Source of the DNA: Prosthecobacter debontii
GTDB lineage: Bacteria > Verrucomicrobiota > Verrucomicrobiia > Verrucomicrobiales > Verrucomicrobiaceae
Direction: 5' to 3'
DNA: 64,000 nt
NCBI RefSeq assembly: GCF_900167535.1
Contig: NZ_FUYE01000002.1
Coordinates: forward strand, 186,001-250,000
Below the pieces are notes generated by a model. It searched no databases. It was not told the origin of the DNA and worked only from the letters and a program-made list of their open reading frames with translations. A program made the translations under genes and the position numbers. Of the stretch, positions 1 through 7,466 are shown piece after piece (the stretch's first letter is position 1; every line of letters starts with the position of its first letter).

Positions 1-582
1 ATTCACGGCCTCCACACCCGGCGGCATGCGGAACTGCGCACGCTGTAAGCGATTGCGAATGCCATTCAGCGGCGCATCAACCGTCAACACCAGGGCTTGA
101 TAACCTGCCGTCTCAGCGCGCTGCACCAGATCTCGTGTAAACGCTCTGTCAGGCTGAATGTAGAGCTGAAACCAAAGGTGTGTCTCGGCGGATCGCGCAA
201 TGTCTTCAATGGGCACGGAAGCCCGTGTGCTCACCACCATACCAGCCTTCATAGCAGAAGCGCCCAAAACTGTCGCCAACTCACCCTCTCGATGCGCCAT
301 CTTATGATAGGCAATCGGGGCTAGCAAAATCGGATAGTCATGCACCTGCCCCAGCAAGGTCGTTTGAGTGCCGCCGCCTTTCATGTCGCGTAGCACGCGC
401 GGCAGCAGCTTCAGTTTATCGAAGGCCTGGCGGTTCTCGCGAATGGTCACCTCATCTCCGGCACCACCCGAAAAATAAGCCCAGGCTTGCTCACCCAAGT
501 GCTCCCGCGCCAGCGGCTCGTAGTCGGTCAAAGCGACAAGCTCCGGCGGGATCTGGTTCAAGGCTGGCAGAGGAAACGACAT
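1..582 (-). CDS. FMN-dependent alpha-hydroxy-acid oxidase/dehydrogenase, N-terminal part
   Basis: Reads leftwards from an ATG at 582 and runs off the window, so only about 194 N-terminal residues are visible. The family (lactate oxidase, glycolate oxidase, lactate monooxygenase) oxidises 2-hydroxy acids to 2-oxo acids with FMN in a TIM barrel. Visible hallmarks are a PLAREHLGEQAWAYFSGGAGDE stretch typical of the N-terminus, a PILLAPIAYHKMAHREGE segment (the FMN-contact strand, normally P-x-x-x-A-P-x-x), FQLYIQPDR, and ALVLTVDAP followed by G-x-RNR. The active-site His and Arg lie in the missing part, so substrate preference cannot be judged. The start is supported by a TGAGG about 10 bases upstream. 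It is separated from the next minus-strand gene by a terminator-like hairpin and is probably its own transcription unit. Confidence 0.85.
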   Translation of the reverse strand, partial: MSFPLPALNQIPPELVALTDYEPLAREHLGEQAWAYFSGGAGDEVTIRENRQAFDKLKLLPRVLRDMKGGGTQTTLLGQVHDYPILLAPIAYHKMAHREGELATVLGASAMKAGMVVSTRASVPIEDIARSAETHLWFQLYIQPDRAFTRDLVQRAETAGYQALVLTVDAPLNGIRNRLQRAQFRMPPGVEAVN

Positions 583-627
583 CCGTGATGGCCTCAACTC
601 ATGCCGCAGAGTTCAGAGCCTGCAAAG

Positions 628-665
628 TCAAAAGCCCACCTCCAGCATGGAAGCCAGAGATGGGC
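628..665 (-). terminator. Probable intrinsic terminator after the DUF1080-like gene
   Basis: On the minus strand a 9-bp stem (arms at 657-665 and 634-642, one mismatch) is followed by TTTT. It lies between the stop of the gene ending at 717 and the start of the oxidase at 582. The short T-run makes it a moderate call. Confidence 0.4.
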
Positions 666-716
666 GTGGTAAAACCGGAAGATGGAAACGGACGCCTCGC
701 TCAGACTTGAAGTGGT

Positions 717-1481
717 TTACTCCGCCTTCTTTTTCTTCTTACCCTTGCCTTTGGCATTGCCCTTTGCAGGCGCAGCGGCAGGAGCCACTTTCTCACCGGG
801 TTTAGGCAGGGCGGCTTTCACGGAGTCCCATTCGGGGTTCAGGGTGGCGGCACGGATGGTCAGGTTACGGAAATCCACCGACTGACCTGCGACAGTGAAG
901 CCTGGGTTCATTTTATCCGTCTTGAAGAGGGCGTCACTGCCCCAGGCGGTCAAGTCGTCCACTTGACCCAGCATGGTGTCGCCCACCATCTCCAGGCGCA
1001 CTTTGTGCCAGGTGCCGGGACTCAGTTCCGCAGGCAAGCGGGCGAAGACCACCGCTTTATCGGGACCTTCATGATCGTTGTCGTCGCGCTGCACGGTCAC
1101 GCTTTTGGGCGTGATGTTGATGCGGGCCATGTGATCTTTCACAGCATTGATGGACAGGCTGGTCGTGCGGGCACCCTCAAACTTGAATTCATATTCGATG
1201 ACGAAATCATTCAGTTTGTTAGGCAGGCGGGTGACCGCGCCGTGTTTATCGGCTTCCAACTCTGAACCGCGCATCACGCCATCCTTGAGTTCCCACTGGC
1301 CTTTAGCGGCTTTCCAAGGGGCAGCAGGAGCGGTGTCGAGTTTGCTTTGGTAGATGACCTCACCTGGAATGGCGAGCAAAGGTAGATCAGCAGCACTGGC
1401 GATGGAGGCCAGGGCCAGGAAGAGGAGGGCTGGGACTTTCATGGGCCGCTGGAAACGTCCGATAAAACCCGATGTTGCCAT
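717..1481 (-). CDS. Exported DUF1080-like (3-keto-disaccharide hydrolase-like) protein
   Basis: An N-terminal signal peptide is clear: a basic stretch, then a hydrophobic core ending in ASIASA before ADLP. The body follows the pattern of concanavalin-like DUF1080 domains, which are very common in Verrucomicrobia and Planctomycetes: 'WKAAKGQWELKDGVMRGSE', then a beta-sandwich with 'FVIEYEFKFEG', 'PGTWHKVRLEMVGD' and a final 'VDFRNLTIRAA'. The C-terminus is a low-complexity Ala/Pro/Gly stretch ending in a run of lysines. I chose the ATG at 1481, which has an AGAG about 10 bases upstream. The ATG at 1442 would give a shorter signal peptide and is a real alternative. It diverges from the oligopeptide-binding lipoprotein gene with only about 50 bp between starts. 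The precise substrate is unknown. Confidence 0.7.
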   Translation of the reverse strand: MATSGFIGRFQRPMKVPALLFLALASIASAADLPLLAIPGEVIYQSKLDTAPAAPWKAAKGQWELKDGVMRGSELEADKHGAVTRLPNKLNDFVIEYEFKFEGARTTSLSINAVKDHMARINITPKSVTVQRDDNDHEGPDKAVVFARLPAELSPGTWHKVRLEMVGDTMLGQVDDLTAWGSDALFKTDKMNPGFTVAGQSVDFRNLTIRAATLNPEWDSVKAALPKPGEKVAPAAAPAKGNAKGKGKKKKKAE

Positions 1482-1529
1482 GATTTGCATCTCTTGCACC
1501 CGCAGCGAGTCCGATGCACTCTGCGGACG

Positions 1530-3104
1530 ATGCGCCTTTTTCTCCGTCCGCTCCTAGCCACCTGCCTCATGCTCCTCAGTGCATGCGCACCTGAGCGGGA
1601 CCGCGCGGATCTCGTTTTCATCCAAAGCGCCGAGCCTGAGACACTAGACCCAGCCCTGGTGACGGATCAGGTTTCCATGCGCCTTTCCTCAGCCTTGTTT
1701 GAGGGCCTCTGCCGGGTCAATCAGGCAGGCCGACCTGAGCCGGGCATGGCCGAGCGATGGGAAGTTTCTGAAGATCGCAAAACCTACACCTTCCACCTGC
1801 GTCAGGGCACAACCTGGAGCGATGGCAAACCGGTGACAGCCCAGGATTTCGCCGCTTCCTGGCAACGGGCGCTCGATCCCTCCACGGGGGCAGATTACGC
1901 CAGTCTCATGCATGTGATCCGAGGTGGAAAGGATTTCAGCGAGGGCAAGATCCCCTTCTCTGAGGTGGGGGTGAAGGTCGTAAATAATCAGACGCTTCAG
2001 GTCACGCTGGAGAATCCCATCCCCTACTTCGTGGATCTCTCCGCCTTCCTCACGCTCGCTCCCGTGCCTGTCGCCACGATTGAAAAACACGGCAGTTCAT
2101 GGATCAAACCCGCCAACATCGTGACCAACGGCGCTTATCTCCTGGAAGATTGGCGGCTGGACGACCACATTCGGCTGCGCAAAAACCCCTCCTATTGGGA
2201 TGCCTCCCATGTGAAGATGGCCACCGTGGAAATCAAACCGGTGCAGGATGCCAATACCGCCCTGAGTTACTTTCACACGGGGCAATGCGACCTGATGATG
2301 GACAAAGGCATGGTGCCCCCCACGCTGACTCAAAAGCTGAAGCAGCAGCCGTGGTTCCACACCGGTCCCTTCCTAGGCACATGGTTCATCCGCATCAATG
2401 TCACACGTGAGCCCTTCACCGATGCGCGTATGCGTCAGGCCTTCGCGCTGGCGGTGGATAAGAAGCGCATTGTCGAAAAGATCACCCAACTCGGCGAAAC
2501 ACCCGCCTGGGGTCTCACCCCTCCGGGGACAGGGCAAAACTACCAGCCACCGGAAGGACTCGATTACAATCCCGAGCGAGCCCGCCAACTCCTGGCCGAG
2601 GCAGGTTTTCCAAATGGCAAAGGATTCCCTCGCGTGGAGTATCTTTACATCCCACTTCCGGTGGAAAGGAACATTGCCATCGAGCTGCAATCCATGTGGC
2701 AGGAGACCCTAGGCGTGACGGTGAACCTCACCAAGCAGGAGCAAAAAGTCTGGCTGAAATCCATGCGTGAACTGGACTATCATCTCTGCCGTTCCAGTTG
2801 GGTGGGAGATTACAATGACCCCAGCACCTTCCTCGACATGTTCATCACTGGCAGCGGCAACAATCGCACCGGTTGGTCTAACCAGGATTACGATCGACTG
2901 ATTGCCGAAGCGGCCAGTGATCCCGATGTCCAACAACGCAACACAACCTTTCAGCAAGCCGAGAAGACGCTCATCCGTGATGGAGCAGCTATCATCCCGG
3001 TTTATTATTATGTCGGCGTGCAGTTTTATCACGATAACAAGCTGCAAGGCGTGCAGGGGAATCTGATCGATGACCACCCGTTCCGCTGCATGAGCTGGAA
3101 GTGA
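1530..3104 (+). CDS. Oligopeptide ABC transporter substrate-binding lipoprotein (family 5)
   Basis: About 524 residues, normal for the OppA/DppA family. The N-terminus is a lipoprotein signal with lipobox LLSA-C (Cys19). Family signatures are present: SAEPETLDPALVTD near the N-terminus, 'LFEGLCRVN', 'AERWEVSEDRKTYTFHLRQG', 'WSDGKPVTAQDFAASWQRALDP', and 'FTDARMRQAFALAVDKKRIV'. It should capture peptides in the periplasm and deliver them to an Opp-type permease. No permease or ATPase genes are adjacent, so the partners lie elsewhere. The start at 1530 was chosen because it places the signal peptide directly at the N-terminus; longer upstream extensions would add a cytosolic tail. Downstream it meets decayed minus-strand coding sequence tail to tail. 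Confidence 0.9.
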   Translation: MRLFLRPLLATCLMLLSACAPERDRADLVFIQSAEPETLDPALVTDQVSMRLSSALFEGLCRVNQAGRPEPGMAERWEVSEDRKTYTFHLRQGTTWSDGKPVTAQDFAASWQRALDPSTGADYASLMHVIRGGKDFSEGKIPFSEVGVKVVNNQTLQVTLENPIPYFVDLSAFLTLAPVPVATIEKHGSSWIKPANIVTNGAYLLEDWRLDDHIRLRKNPSYWDASHVKMATVEIKPVQDANTALSYFHTGQCDLMMDKGMVPPTLTQKLKQQPWFHTGPFLGTWFIRINVTREPFTDARMRQAFALAVDKKRIVEKITQLGETPAWGLTPPGTGQNYQPPEGLDYNPERARQLLAEAGFPNGKGFPRVEYLYIPLPVERNIAIELQSMWQETLGVTVNLTKQEQKVWLKSMRELDYHLCRSSWVGDYNDPSTFLDMFITGSGNNRTGWSNQDYDRLIAEAASDPDVQQRNTTFQQAEKTLIRDGAAIIPVYYYVGVQFYHDNKLQGVQGNLIDDHPFRCMSWK

Positions 3105-3119
3105 GGGTAATCAGCTCGT

Positions 3120-3840
3120 TCAGCGAATCTCCCGCAATCGCCCTCGGTGCGGCGCACCAGACGCTCCCAAGCACCTTTATCATCCGCCTTCATTTGTAAG
3201 CCGACGAAGTGCACGGACACCTTCTCAGGTTGAGCCAACTGCAACTCCTTCATTTTGTCTTCTAAAACCTCATTGGTGATGCGGCCTCCTTGAAGATAGA
3301 TCTGTTCGAATTGACCATCGGAGATCAGGAAGACCACGTCCGGCTTCATGGCAAATGCCGCATCGAGCCCACAAACCACCCCGTTGGGATTGGGGCTAAA
3401 AGCCCCAGCCTGTCCACGTGCCATCTGGCCGCTTTTATTCCATTCCGTGTCGATCCACTGCTTGGCCAGATCACGATTGGCCGGCGGCATGAGCACCAAT
3501 TCCGTTTTGAAAGGCTTGAAGTTACGCAGGAACTGGATGATGCCGAATTGAACACCCGGCGGCATGTTACTGATGAGCTTGACGGTCTCTTCCGTGATCC
3601 GGTTCAAAGGCATGCCGCTGGCCGTCCCGTTCGATCAAGCCGGGGTCCGTCTGCTTCATCAGCTCCTGAGCTAGATTCACGCCGATGAGCCCCGCGTTAT
3701 TGGCAGGCCAGCTTAGATGTACGAATTTTCCTGCAAGAGCTCCATCAGCCTCTTTTGCCTCGTTGGGCCGGCAAGATTGGCCAGCGCTTCGGTCTCTCCA
3801 GTCAAAGACGCGAAATCAATGAACTTCACCTGATTGACTG
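3120..3840 (-). pseudogene. Decayed minus-strand gene(s) including the C-terminal half of a von Willebrand A domain
   Basis: From 3613 leftwards one frame encodes a vWA-like segment ('ITEETVKLISNMPPGVQFGIIQF', split by later motifs such as 'AAFAMKPDVVFLISDG'). The DxSxS metal site that should precede it is missing, and an in-frame TGA lies just upstream. Near the end the frame changes: a neighbouring frame gives LREIR followed by a stop at 3120, whereas the open frame runs on into the oligopeptide-binding gene to 3029. Further upstream (about 3610-3840) coding-like stretches appear in other frames, for example 'GLIGVNLAQELMKQTDPG' and 'FIDFASLTGETEALANL', broken by a frameshift. I read this as a gene that lost its N-terminal metal site and picked up several frameshifts. 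Sequencing error is a less likely alternative because several lesions are needed. Confidence 0.55.
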
Positions 3841-4043
3841 GGATTGGCACCACCTACGTATTGGAAAAGAAGCGTGCGGAGGCAGCGACTTACTTCGAGC
3901 AGCAGTCCCGGCGTCTGTGGGACATGAATCCAGAGACAGCACTCCGAGAGCAGGTGCTGAGGTTGCACTGCTTATAGGAGGTGAATGAGCTGGATCAAGC
4001 ACGGGCTTTACTGGCTCAACTCCACTCGCTTATGCCCAGGTGA
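3834..4043 (+). pseudogene. Fragment of a TPR-like coding sequence with an internal stop
   Basis: This frame reads as a helical, coding-like segment ('KRAEAATYFEQQSRRLWDMN', 'ALREQVLRLHCL'), hits TAG at 3975-3977, then continues 'ELDQARALLAQLHSLMPR' to TGA at 4041. The second half resembles a tetratricopeptide helix pair. There is no start codon or upstream domain, so it is taken as a gene remnant lying beside the decayed vWA fragment. The parent gene is not identified. Confidence 0.4.
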
Positions 4044-4372
4044 CTCAGATTATTCTCTGTACAGATAGGCGCTTGTCAGCGGCATCCTGGGACCACATCA
4101 GCCCGTCCGATAGGAGAAAAAGAGGCACAACAGGACAGGGCGCAGCGCCTGGGACATTCGGCTGATGACGACACGTCACCAACCCTCACAGCAGGGAAAT
4201 GGCCAGAGACGATGTTGTCACAGAAAAAGTGCGGGATTCCCCTCTTCCCAAGGCACCCAACCAAGCCGATCAAGCCCATCGTCAGAAAAAAGGACACCCC
4301 CTCTGGAGTTTTCCCCACTTGACTCTGGATGAGACCGCCCGCAACTTCCCCGCCCTTTTCCAAAACCCTCCT
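4044..4372. other. Intergenic stretch with no recognised gene
   Basis: About 330 bases between the decayed fragments and ndk. Open frames here are short or are mirror images of ndk. A TTGACT at 4319-4324 could be a -35 element for ndk, but no convincing -10 follows at the right distance. No repeat or RNA structure stands out. Confidence 0.5.
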
Positions 4373-4798
4373 ATGGCCCAAGAAACATCCCTCCTCCTGC
4401 TCAAGCCCGACTGCGTCGCCCAAGGTCTGAATGGCGAAGTCCTGAAGCGTCTGGAGGCCGAGGGCTTCCGTGTGCGCGGCATCAAGATGATCCAGCTCAC
4501 CGACGAGATCCTGAAAGATCACTACTCCCACATCGCCGACAAGCCTTTCTTCCCTGAAGTGGCTGGTTTCATGAAGAGCAAGCCTGTCATCGCCGTGGCT
4601 CTGGGTGGCGAAAACGTCATCTCCCACGTCCGCGACCTGCTCGGCCCAACGGACTCCAAGGCAGCTCCTAAAGGCACCATCCGTGGTGATTTCGGCTCCG
4701 ACAAAATGACCAATGTCGTTCACGCTTCGGATTCCCCGGAAGCAGCGGCCATCGAGTTGAAACGATTCTTCAAAGACGGCGAAATCTTCTCTTATTAA
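4373..4798 (+). CDS. ndk: Nucleoside-diphosphate kinase
   Basis: 141 residues, the usual length for the bacterial enzyme, which transfers the gamma-phosphate of ATP to other nucleoside diphosphates through a phospho-histidine. The catalytic histidine is His117 in NVVHASDS (family pattern NxxHGSDS, here with Ala for Gly). Other landmarks are 'LLLLKPDCV' at the N-terminus, 'RGIKMIQLTDEILKDHY', 'KPVIAVALGGENVI' and 'PKGTIRGDFGSD'. The ATG at 4373 matches the conserved N-terminus (MAQETSLLLLKPD); an upstream in-frame extension to 4199 has no family counterpart. rpmB follows after 90 bp with its own promoter. Confidence 0.95.
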   Translation: MAQETSLLLLKPDCVAQGLNGEVLKRLEAEGFRVRGIKMIQLTDEILKDHYSHIADKPFFPEVAGFMKSKPVIAVALGGENVISHVRDLLGPTDSKAAPKGTIRGDFGSDKMTNVVHASDSPEAAAIELKRFFKDGEIFSY

Positions 4799-4829
4799 CC
4801 CTTCCGGCGCAAAAAGATGCGTTCCGGGG

Positions 4830-4857
4830 TTGACGCGCCCGCGTCCTCGGCTACTAT
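4830..4857 (+). promoter_or_regulatory. Sigma-70-type promoter for rpmB
   Basis: TTGACG (4830-4835), a 16-base spacer, then TACTAT (4852-4857). Predicted transcription start near 4864, with an AGGAG ribosome-binding site at about 4877-4882 before the rpmB ATG. This is one of the few clean Shine-Dalgarno sites in the window. Confidence 0.65.
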
Positions 4858-4888
4858 CGCGCCCCAATTTTTTTCCAGGAGCACTCAC

Positions 4889-5152
4889 ATGGCTAAAGTC
4901 TGTCAAATCACCGGAGTCGGCGTTACACGCGGCCATCACATCCATCGCAGCGGTAAAGCTAAGAAGGAAGGTGGTATCGGTAAACACATCACCAAGCGTG
5001 TGAAGCGCGTTATTTTCCCGAACCTGCGTCAGAAGCGCATCTTCGTGCCTGAGCTGAATCAGTGGGTGAGCGTCAAGCTGACCGCTCGCGCTCTCAAGAC
5101 CCTGGACAAGAACGGCGCTTACAAGACGCTGAAGGCCGCTGGTCTGATCTAA
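4889..5152 (+). CDS. rpmB: 50S ribosomal protein L28
   Basis: 87 residues, a little longer than the 78-residue E. coli protein. Recognised by the N-terminal MAKVCQITG, a basic 'GHHIHRSGKAKK' segment, 'FPNLRQKRIFVPE' and the C-terminal 'LTARALKTLDKNGAYKTLKAAGL'. It is a structural protein of the large ribosomal subunit. The ATG at 4889 has AGGAG at a good distance. The gene is monocistronic: a clear promoter lies upstream and a strong intrinsic terminator directly downstream. Confidence 0.96.
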   Translation: MAKVCQITGVGVTRGHHIHRSGKAKKEGGIGKHITKRVKRVIFPNLRQKRIFVPELNQWVSVKLTARALKTLDKNGAYKTLKAAGLI

Positions 5153-5186
5153 TTTTGATTGTTGGCATCATCGCCAATGATGTTTG

Positions 5187-5220
5187 AAAGGCAGGTTCGC
5201 AAGAACCTGCCTTTTGCATT
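5187..5220 (+). terminator. Intrinsic terminator after rpmB
   Basis: Perfect GC-rich stem (GGCAGGTTC / GAACCTGCC) with a short GCAA loop, followed by TTTTGCATTTT. It sits 35 bases past the rpmB stop. Confidence 0.9.
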
Positions 5221-5418
5221 TTCTACGCCTAACAGGAGAAGCCGCGAGAGAAGCGTCGCCTTTCTTTCACCCAAAACTCCCCTTATCCTGCGGATTAGCC
5301 GACTCCCCTTGCTCGCCTCTTGACCAAAGGCCAGAACGCTTTCTTGTGGGACTTCCCCCTTTCCGGCGCTTCCGCGCTTTCTTTTTTCACAACTGGTCCC
5401 AACCTCTGATCCACTTTT

Positions 5419-6540
5419 ATGAACCTCACACGCACAGCCTACGGCACCTGGAGTGGTGGCAAATACATGCATTTCGGCGAGATGCTGGACGATGACCGCT
5501 ACATCGCCATGATCCGCCGCGCCTTCGACAAGGGCGTGCGAACCTTCGTCACCGCCGATGTCTATGGTGCAGGCCGTGCGGACTCCATGCTCGGTCAGGC
5601 TCTACAGTGCCTGCCCCGTGACGAATATTGCCTCGTCGGCATAGTCGGTCATGATTTCTACACCGGCCTTCGCTCTGGGGCCAAGGGCTACCCTCGCTTC
5701 ACGGACGCCGGTCTGCACAAACCCGAGCAATATGAGAGCTACCTCACCATGGCGACTGAAGAGTCTCTGAAACGCTGCCAGGCGAGTAAGTTCGACTGCC
5801 TCATGCTTCACAACCCCGACACCATCGGTTACACCAGCGAAGATGTCTGGAAGGCCATGGCTGCGCTCAAAGACAAAGGCCTCGCGGATCGCCTAGGCAT
5901 CGCCCCTGGTCCCGCCAATGGCTTCACACTCGATATGATCGATTGCTTCGAGCGCTTCGGAGATCTTGTGGATTGGGCCATGATTATCCTCAATCCTCTA
6001 GAGCCCTGGCCAGGCCAGCACGTGCTCCCTGCCGCTAAAAAGCATGGCGTGGATATCCTCACCCGCGTGGTGGATTACGGAGGTATCTTTCACGATGACG
6101 TCAAACCCGGTCACAAATTCCGCGATGGCGACCACCGCAGCTTCCGCCCCGCAGGCTGGGTGGAGCATGCCGGAGAGAAGCTGGAGAAAATCCGCCACAT
6201 TGCCGACAAGCACGGACTCACCATGATCCAACTGGCCTGCCTGTGGGATCTGGCACAGGAACCCGTGAAAAGTGTCGTGCCGACCCTGATTCAGGAAGCC
6301 GGTGAAGAAGCGAAAAGCATCGAAAGCAAGCTGGATGAACTCGCTGCCCTGCCAGTGGAAAACATCCTGAGCCCTGAGGAAGTCGAAGAGATCCGCCAAA
6401 TCGGTGACAACACCGGCTGCATGATGCTGAAAGGTGCCAGCCAGCGTCATGAAGGCCAAGAGCCACGCCCCGATGAATGGCCGATGCGCCCCGAACTGCT
6501 GTCCCTTGCGGGTCGCTGGGGGCTAGGAAACAGTTGGTAA
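5419..6540 (+). CDS. Aldo/keto reductase family oxidoreductase
   Basis: 373 residues. The family reduces or oxidises carbonyl compounds with NADP(H) in a TIM barrel. Visible landmarks are the N-terminal 'LTRTAYGTWSGGKYMHFGE', 'AFDKGVRTFVTADVYGAG' holding the catalytic Asp and Tyr, 'GQALQCLPRDEYCLVG', 'ESLKRCQASKFDCLMLHNPD' with the active-site Lys/His region, and a C-terminal segment 'MIQLACLWDLAQEPVKSVVP' typical of the cofactor-binding end. The central and C-terminal parts are longer than in the classic enzyme, so the substrate cannot be inferred. It stands alone between two intrinsic terminators and is probably monocistronic. Confidence 0.85.
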   Translation: MNLTRTAYGTWSGGKYMHFGEMLDDDRYIAMIRRAFDKGVRTFVTADVYGAGRADSMLGQALQCLPRDEYCLVGIVGHDFYTGLRSGAKGYPRFTDAGLHKPEQYESYLTMATEESLKRCQASKFDCLMLHNPDTIGYTSEDVWKAMAALKDKGLADRLGIAPGPANGFTLDMIDCFERFGDLVDWAMIILNPLEPWPGQHVLPAAKKHGVDILTRVVDYGGIFHDDVKPGHKFRDGDHRSFRPAGWVEHAGEKLEKIRHIADKHGLTMIQLACLWDLAQEPVKSVVPTLIQEAGEEAKSIESKLDELAALPVENILSPEEVEEIRQIGDNTGCMMLKGASQRHEGQEPRPDEWPMRPELLSLAGRWGLGNSW

Positions 6541-6562
6541 GAGACCTGCGTCAGTCTTCTTT

Positions 6563-6603
6563 AAAAACACGGATCGCTCCCATGGGTCCGTGTTTTTCTT
6601 TTT
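6563..6603 (+). terminator. Intrinsic terminator after the aldo/keto reductase
   Basis: Arms AAAAACACGGA and TCCGTGTTTTT flank a 13-base loop, and the second arm ends in a T-run followed by CTTTTT. It is 23 bases past the stop codon. Confidence 0.85.
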
Positions 6604-6637
6604 GCACAGAGTGCCACCCAATTTCATTTCCAGAATA

Positions 6638-6672
6638 AAAAAGGCGATATCCAGTGAGGATATCGCCTTTCT
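6638..6672 (-). terminator. Intrinsic terminator after the RRM protein gene
   Basis: Perfect 13-bp stem (AAAGGCGATATCC and its complement) with a 5-base loop. Read on the minus strand it is followed by TTTT, and it lies just beyond the stop at 6706. It could also act as a second terminator for the plus-strand gene. Confidence 0.85.
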
Positions 6673-6705
6673 AAAAAGAATTAATTCGGGCTCAGCCGTC
6701 GTTGA

Positions 6706-7170
6706 TTACCAACGCTCATCGCCTTCGTCGCCGCCTTTACGGCTGCGGTCGCGATCCCAGCTCTTGCCGCCACGGCCACCGCCGCCACCGCCACCACCGT
6801 AGCCGCCACGGCCACCGCCGCCGCCACCACCACCACCGTAGCCGCCACGGCCACCGCCGCCGCCGCCACCAAAGCCGCCACGGCCACCGCCGCCGCCGCC
6901 GCCACCAAAGGCCGGGCGCTCTTCTTTAGGACGAGCTTCATTGACTGTCAGGGAACGGCCATTGAAGTCTTTTCCGTGCAGGTTCGTAATAGCCGCTGTC
7001 ATGGCTTCTGGTGTGTCCATCGTGACAAAAGCAAAGCCACGTGGCCGGCCGCTCTCGCGGTCCATCGGAAGGAACACATCCGTCACGCCGCCGTATTGGG
7101 CGAAGAGATCACGCACATCTACATCGGTGGCGCTGAAGGGGAGGTTCCCCACATACATTTTCGTATTCAT
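6706..7170 (-). CDS. Glycine-rich RNA-binding protein with one RRM domain
   Basis: 154 residues. A single RNA recognition motif occupies residues 3-82, with RNP2 MYVGNL (5-10) and RNP1 RGFAFVTM (44-51). Both contain the aromatic residues that stack on RNA bases. From about residue 88 the protein is almost pure glycine with scattered R, F and Y, ending in an acidic/basic tail with ...DERW. Such proteins, known from cyanobacteria and other bacteria, act as cold-induced RNA chaperones. The glycine tract is encoded by GGN repeats at about 6770-6910, which explains the triplet-like DNA repeat. The ATG at 7170 matches the conserved start; an in-frame GTG at 7194 is less likely. A terminator follows, and the long upstream gap could be a leader. 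Confidence 0.9.
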   Translation of the reverse strand: MNTKMYVGNLPFSATDVDVRDLFAQYGGVTDVFLPMDRESGRPRGFAFVTMDTPEAMTAAITNLHGKDFNGRSLTVNEARPKEERPAFGGGGGGGGRGGFGGGGGGGRGGYGGGGGGGGGRGGYGGGGGGGGRGGKSWDRDRSRKGGDEGDERW

Positions 7171-7466
7171 TTCTTTAATTAACTGAGAGTTCACTGAATC
7201 TGATTAGCCAGAACCCTCACCGACGACACCTTCACCTGTGAACTTCTGGACCTAACCCTTCAAACAGGTGGACGCTCGGCAGGAGTCGTCGATGTGTCGG
7301 AGCAATGCAAGCATTATTCTTGACACTTAATCAGAGCACTGATGTGCGGTTTTAAACCCGTCTGGTTTGTTTATCCGACGCATGAGCCCCCTTTGTCTGC
7401 TTAGATAAGCTGCGAATATTCGACATATCCCCTCGATAGGCGGTTAGGATGCTGGATGAACTGGAC
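7171..7466. other. Intergenic region upstream of the RRM gene, possible structured leader
   Basis: 296 bases without a credible gene. Read on the minus strand it contains inverted repeats, including CCAGAA/TTCTGG arms at 7205-7250 and CGACGAC/GTCGTCG segments further upstream. This fits a folded 5' leader, as often seen before cold-shock genes, but no promoter could be fixed. A short palindrome CGAATATTCG lies at about 7413-7422. Confidence 0.35.

Noticed and set aside
3976..4068. A perfect AGGAGG followed by ATG at 3985 and a 27-codon open frame
   Set aside because: It sits inside decayed coding sequence, the peptide has no recognisable features and the frame differs from the remnant. Probably chance.
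4319..4345. TTGACT at 4319 as an ndk promoter
   Set aside because: No acceptable -10 element at 16-18 bases; left as an unassigned note only.
4076..4987. A 303-codon minus-strand open frame opposite ndk and the rpmB start
   Set aside because: It overlaps two certain genes and the rpmB promoter, and its translation resembles no protein family.
6770..6910. Regularly spaced CCGCCACGGCCACC-type DNA repeats, also at 21090-21250
   Set aside because: They look repeat-array-like but encode glycine-rich tails (GGN codons) in frame; there is no spacer structure of a CRISPR.
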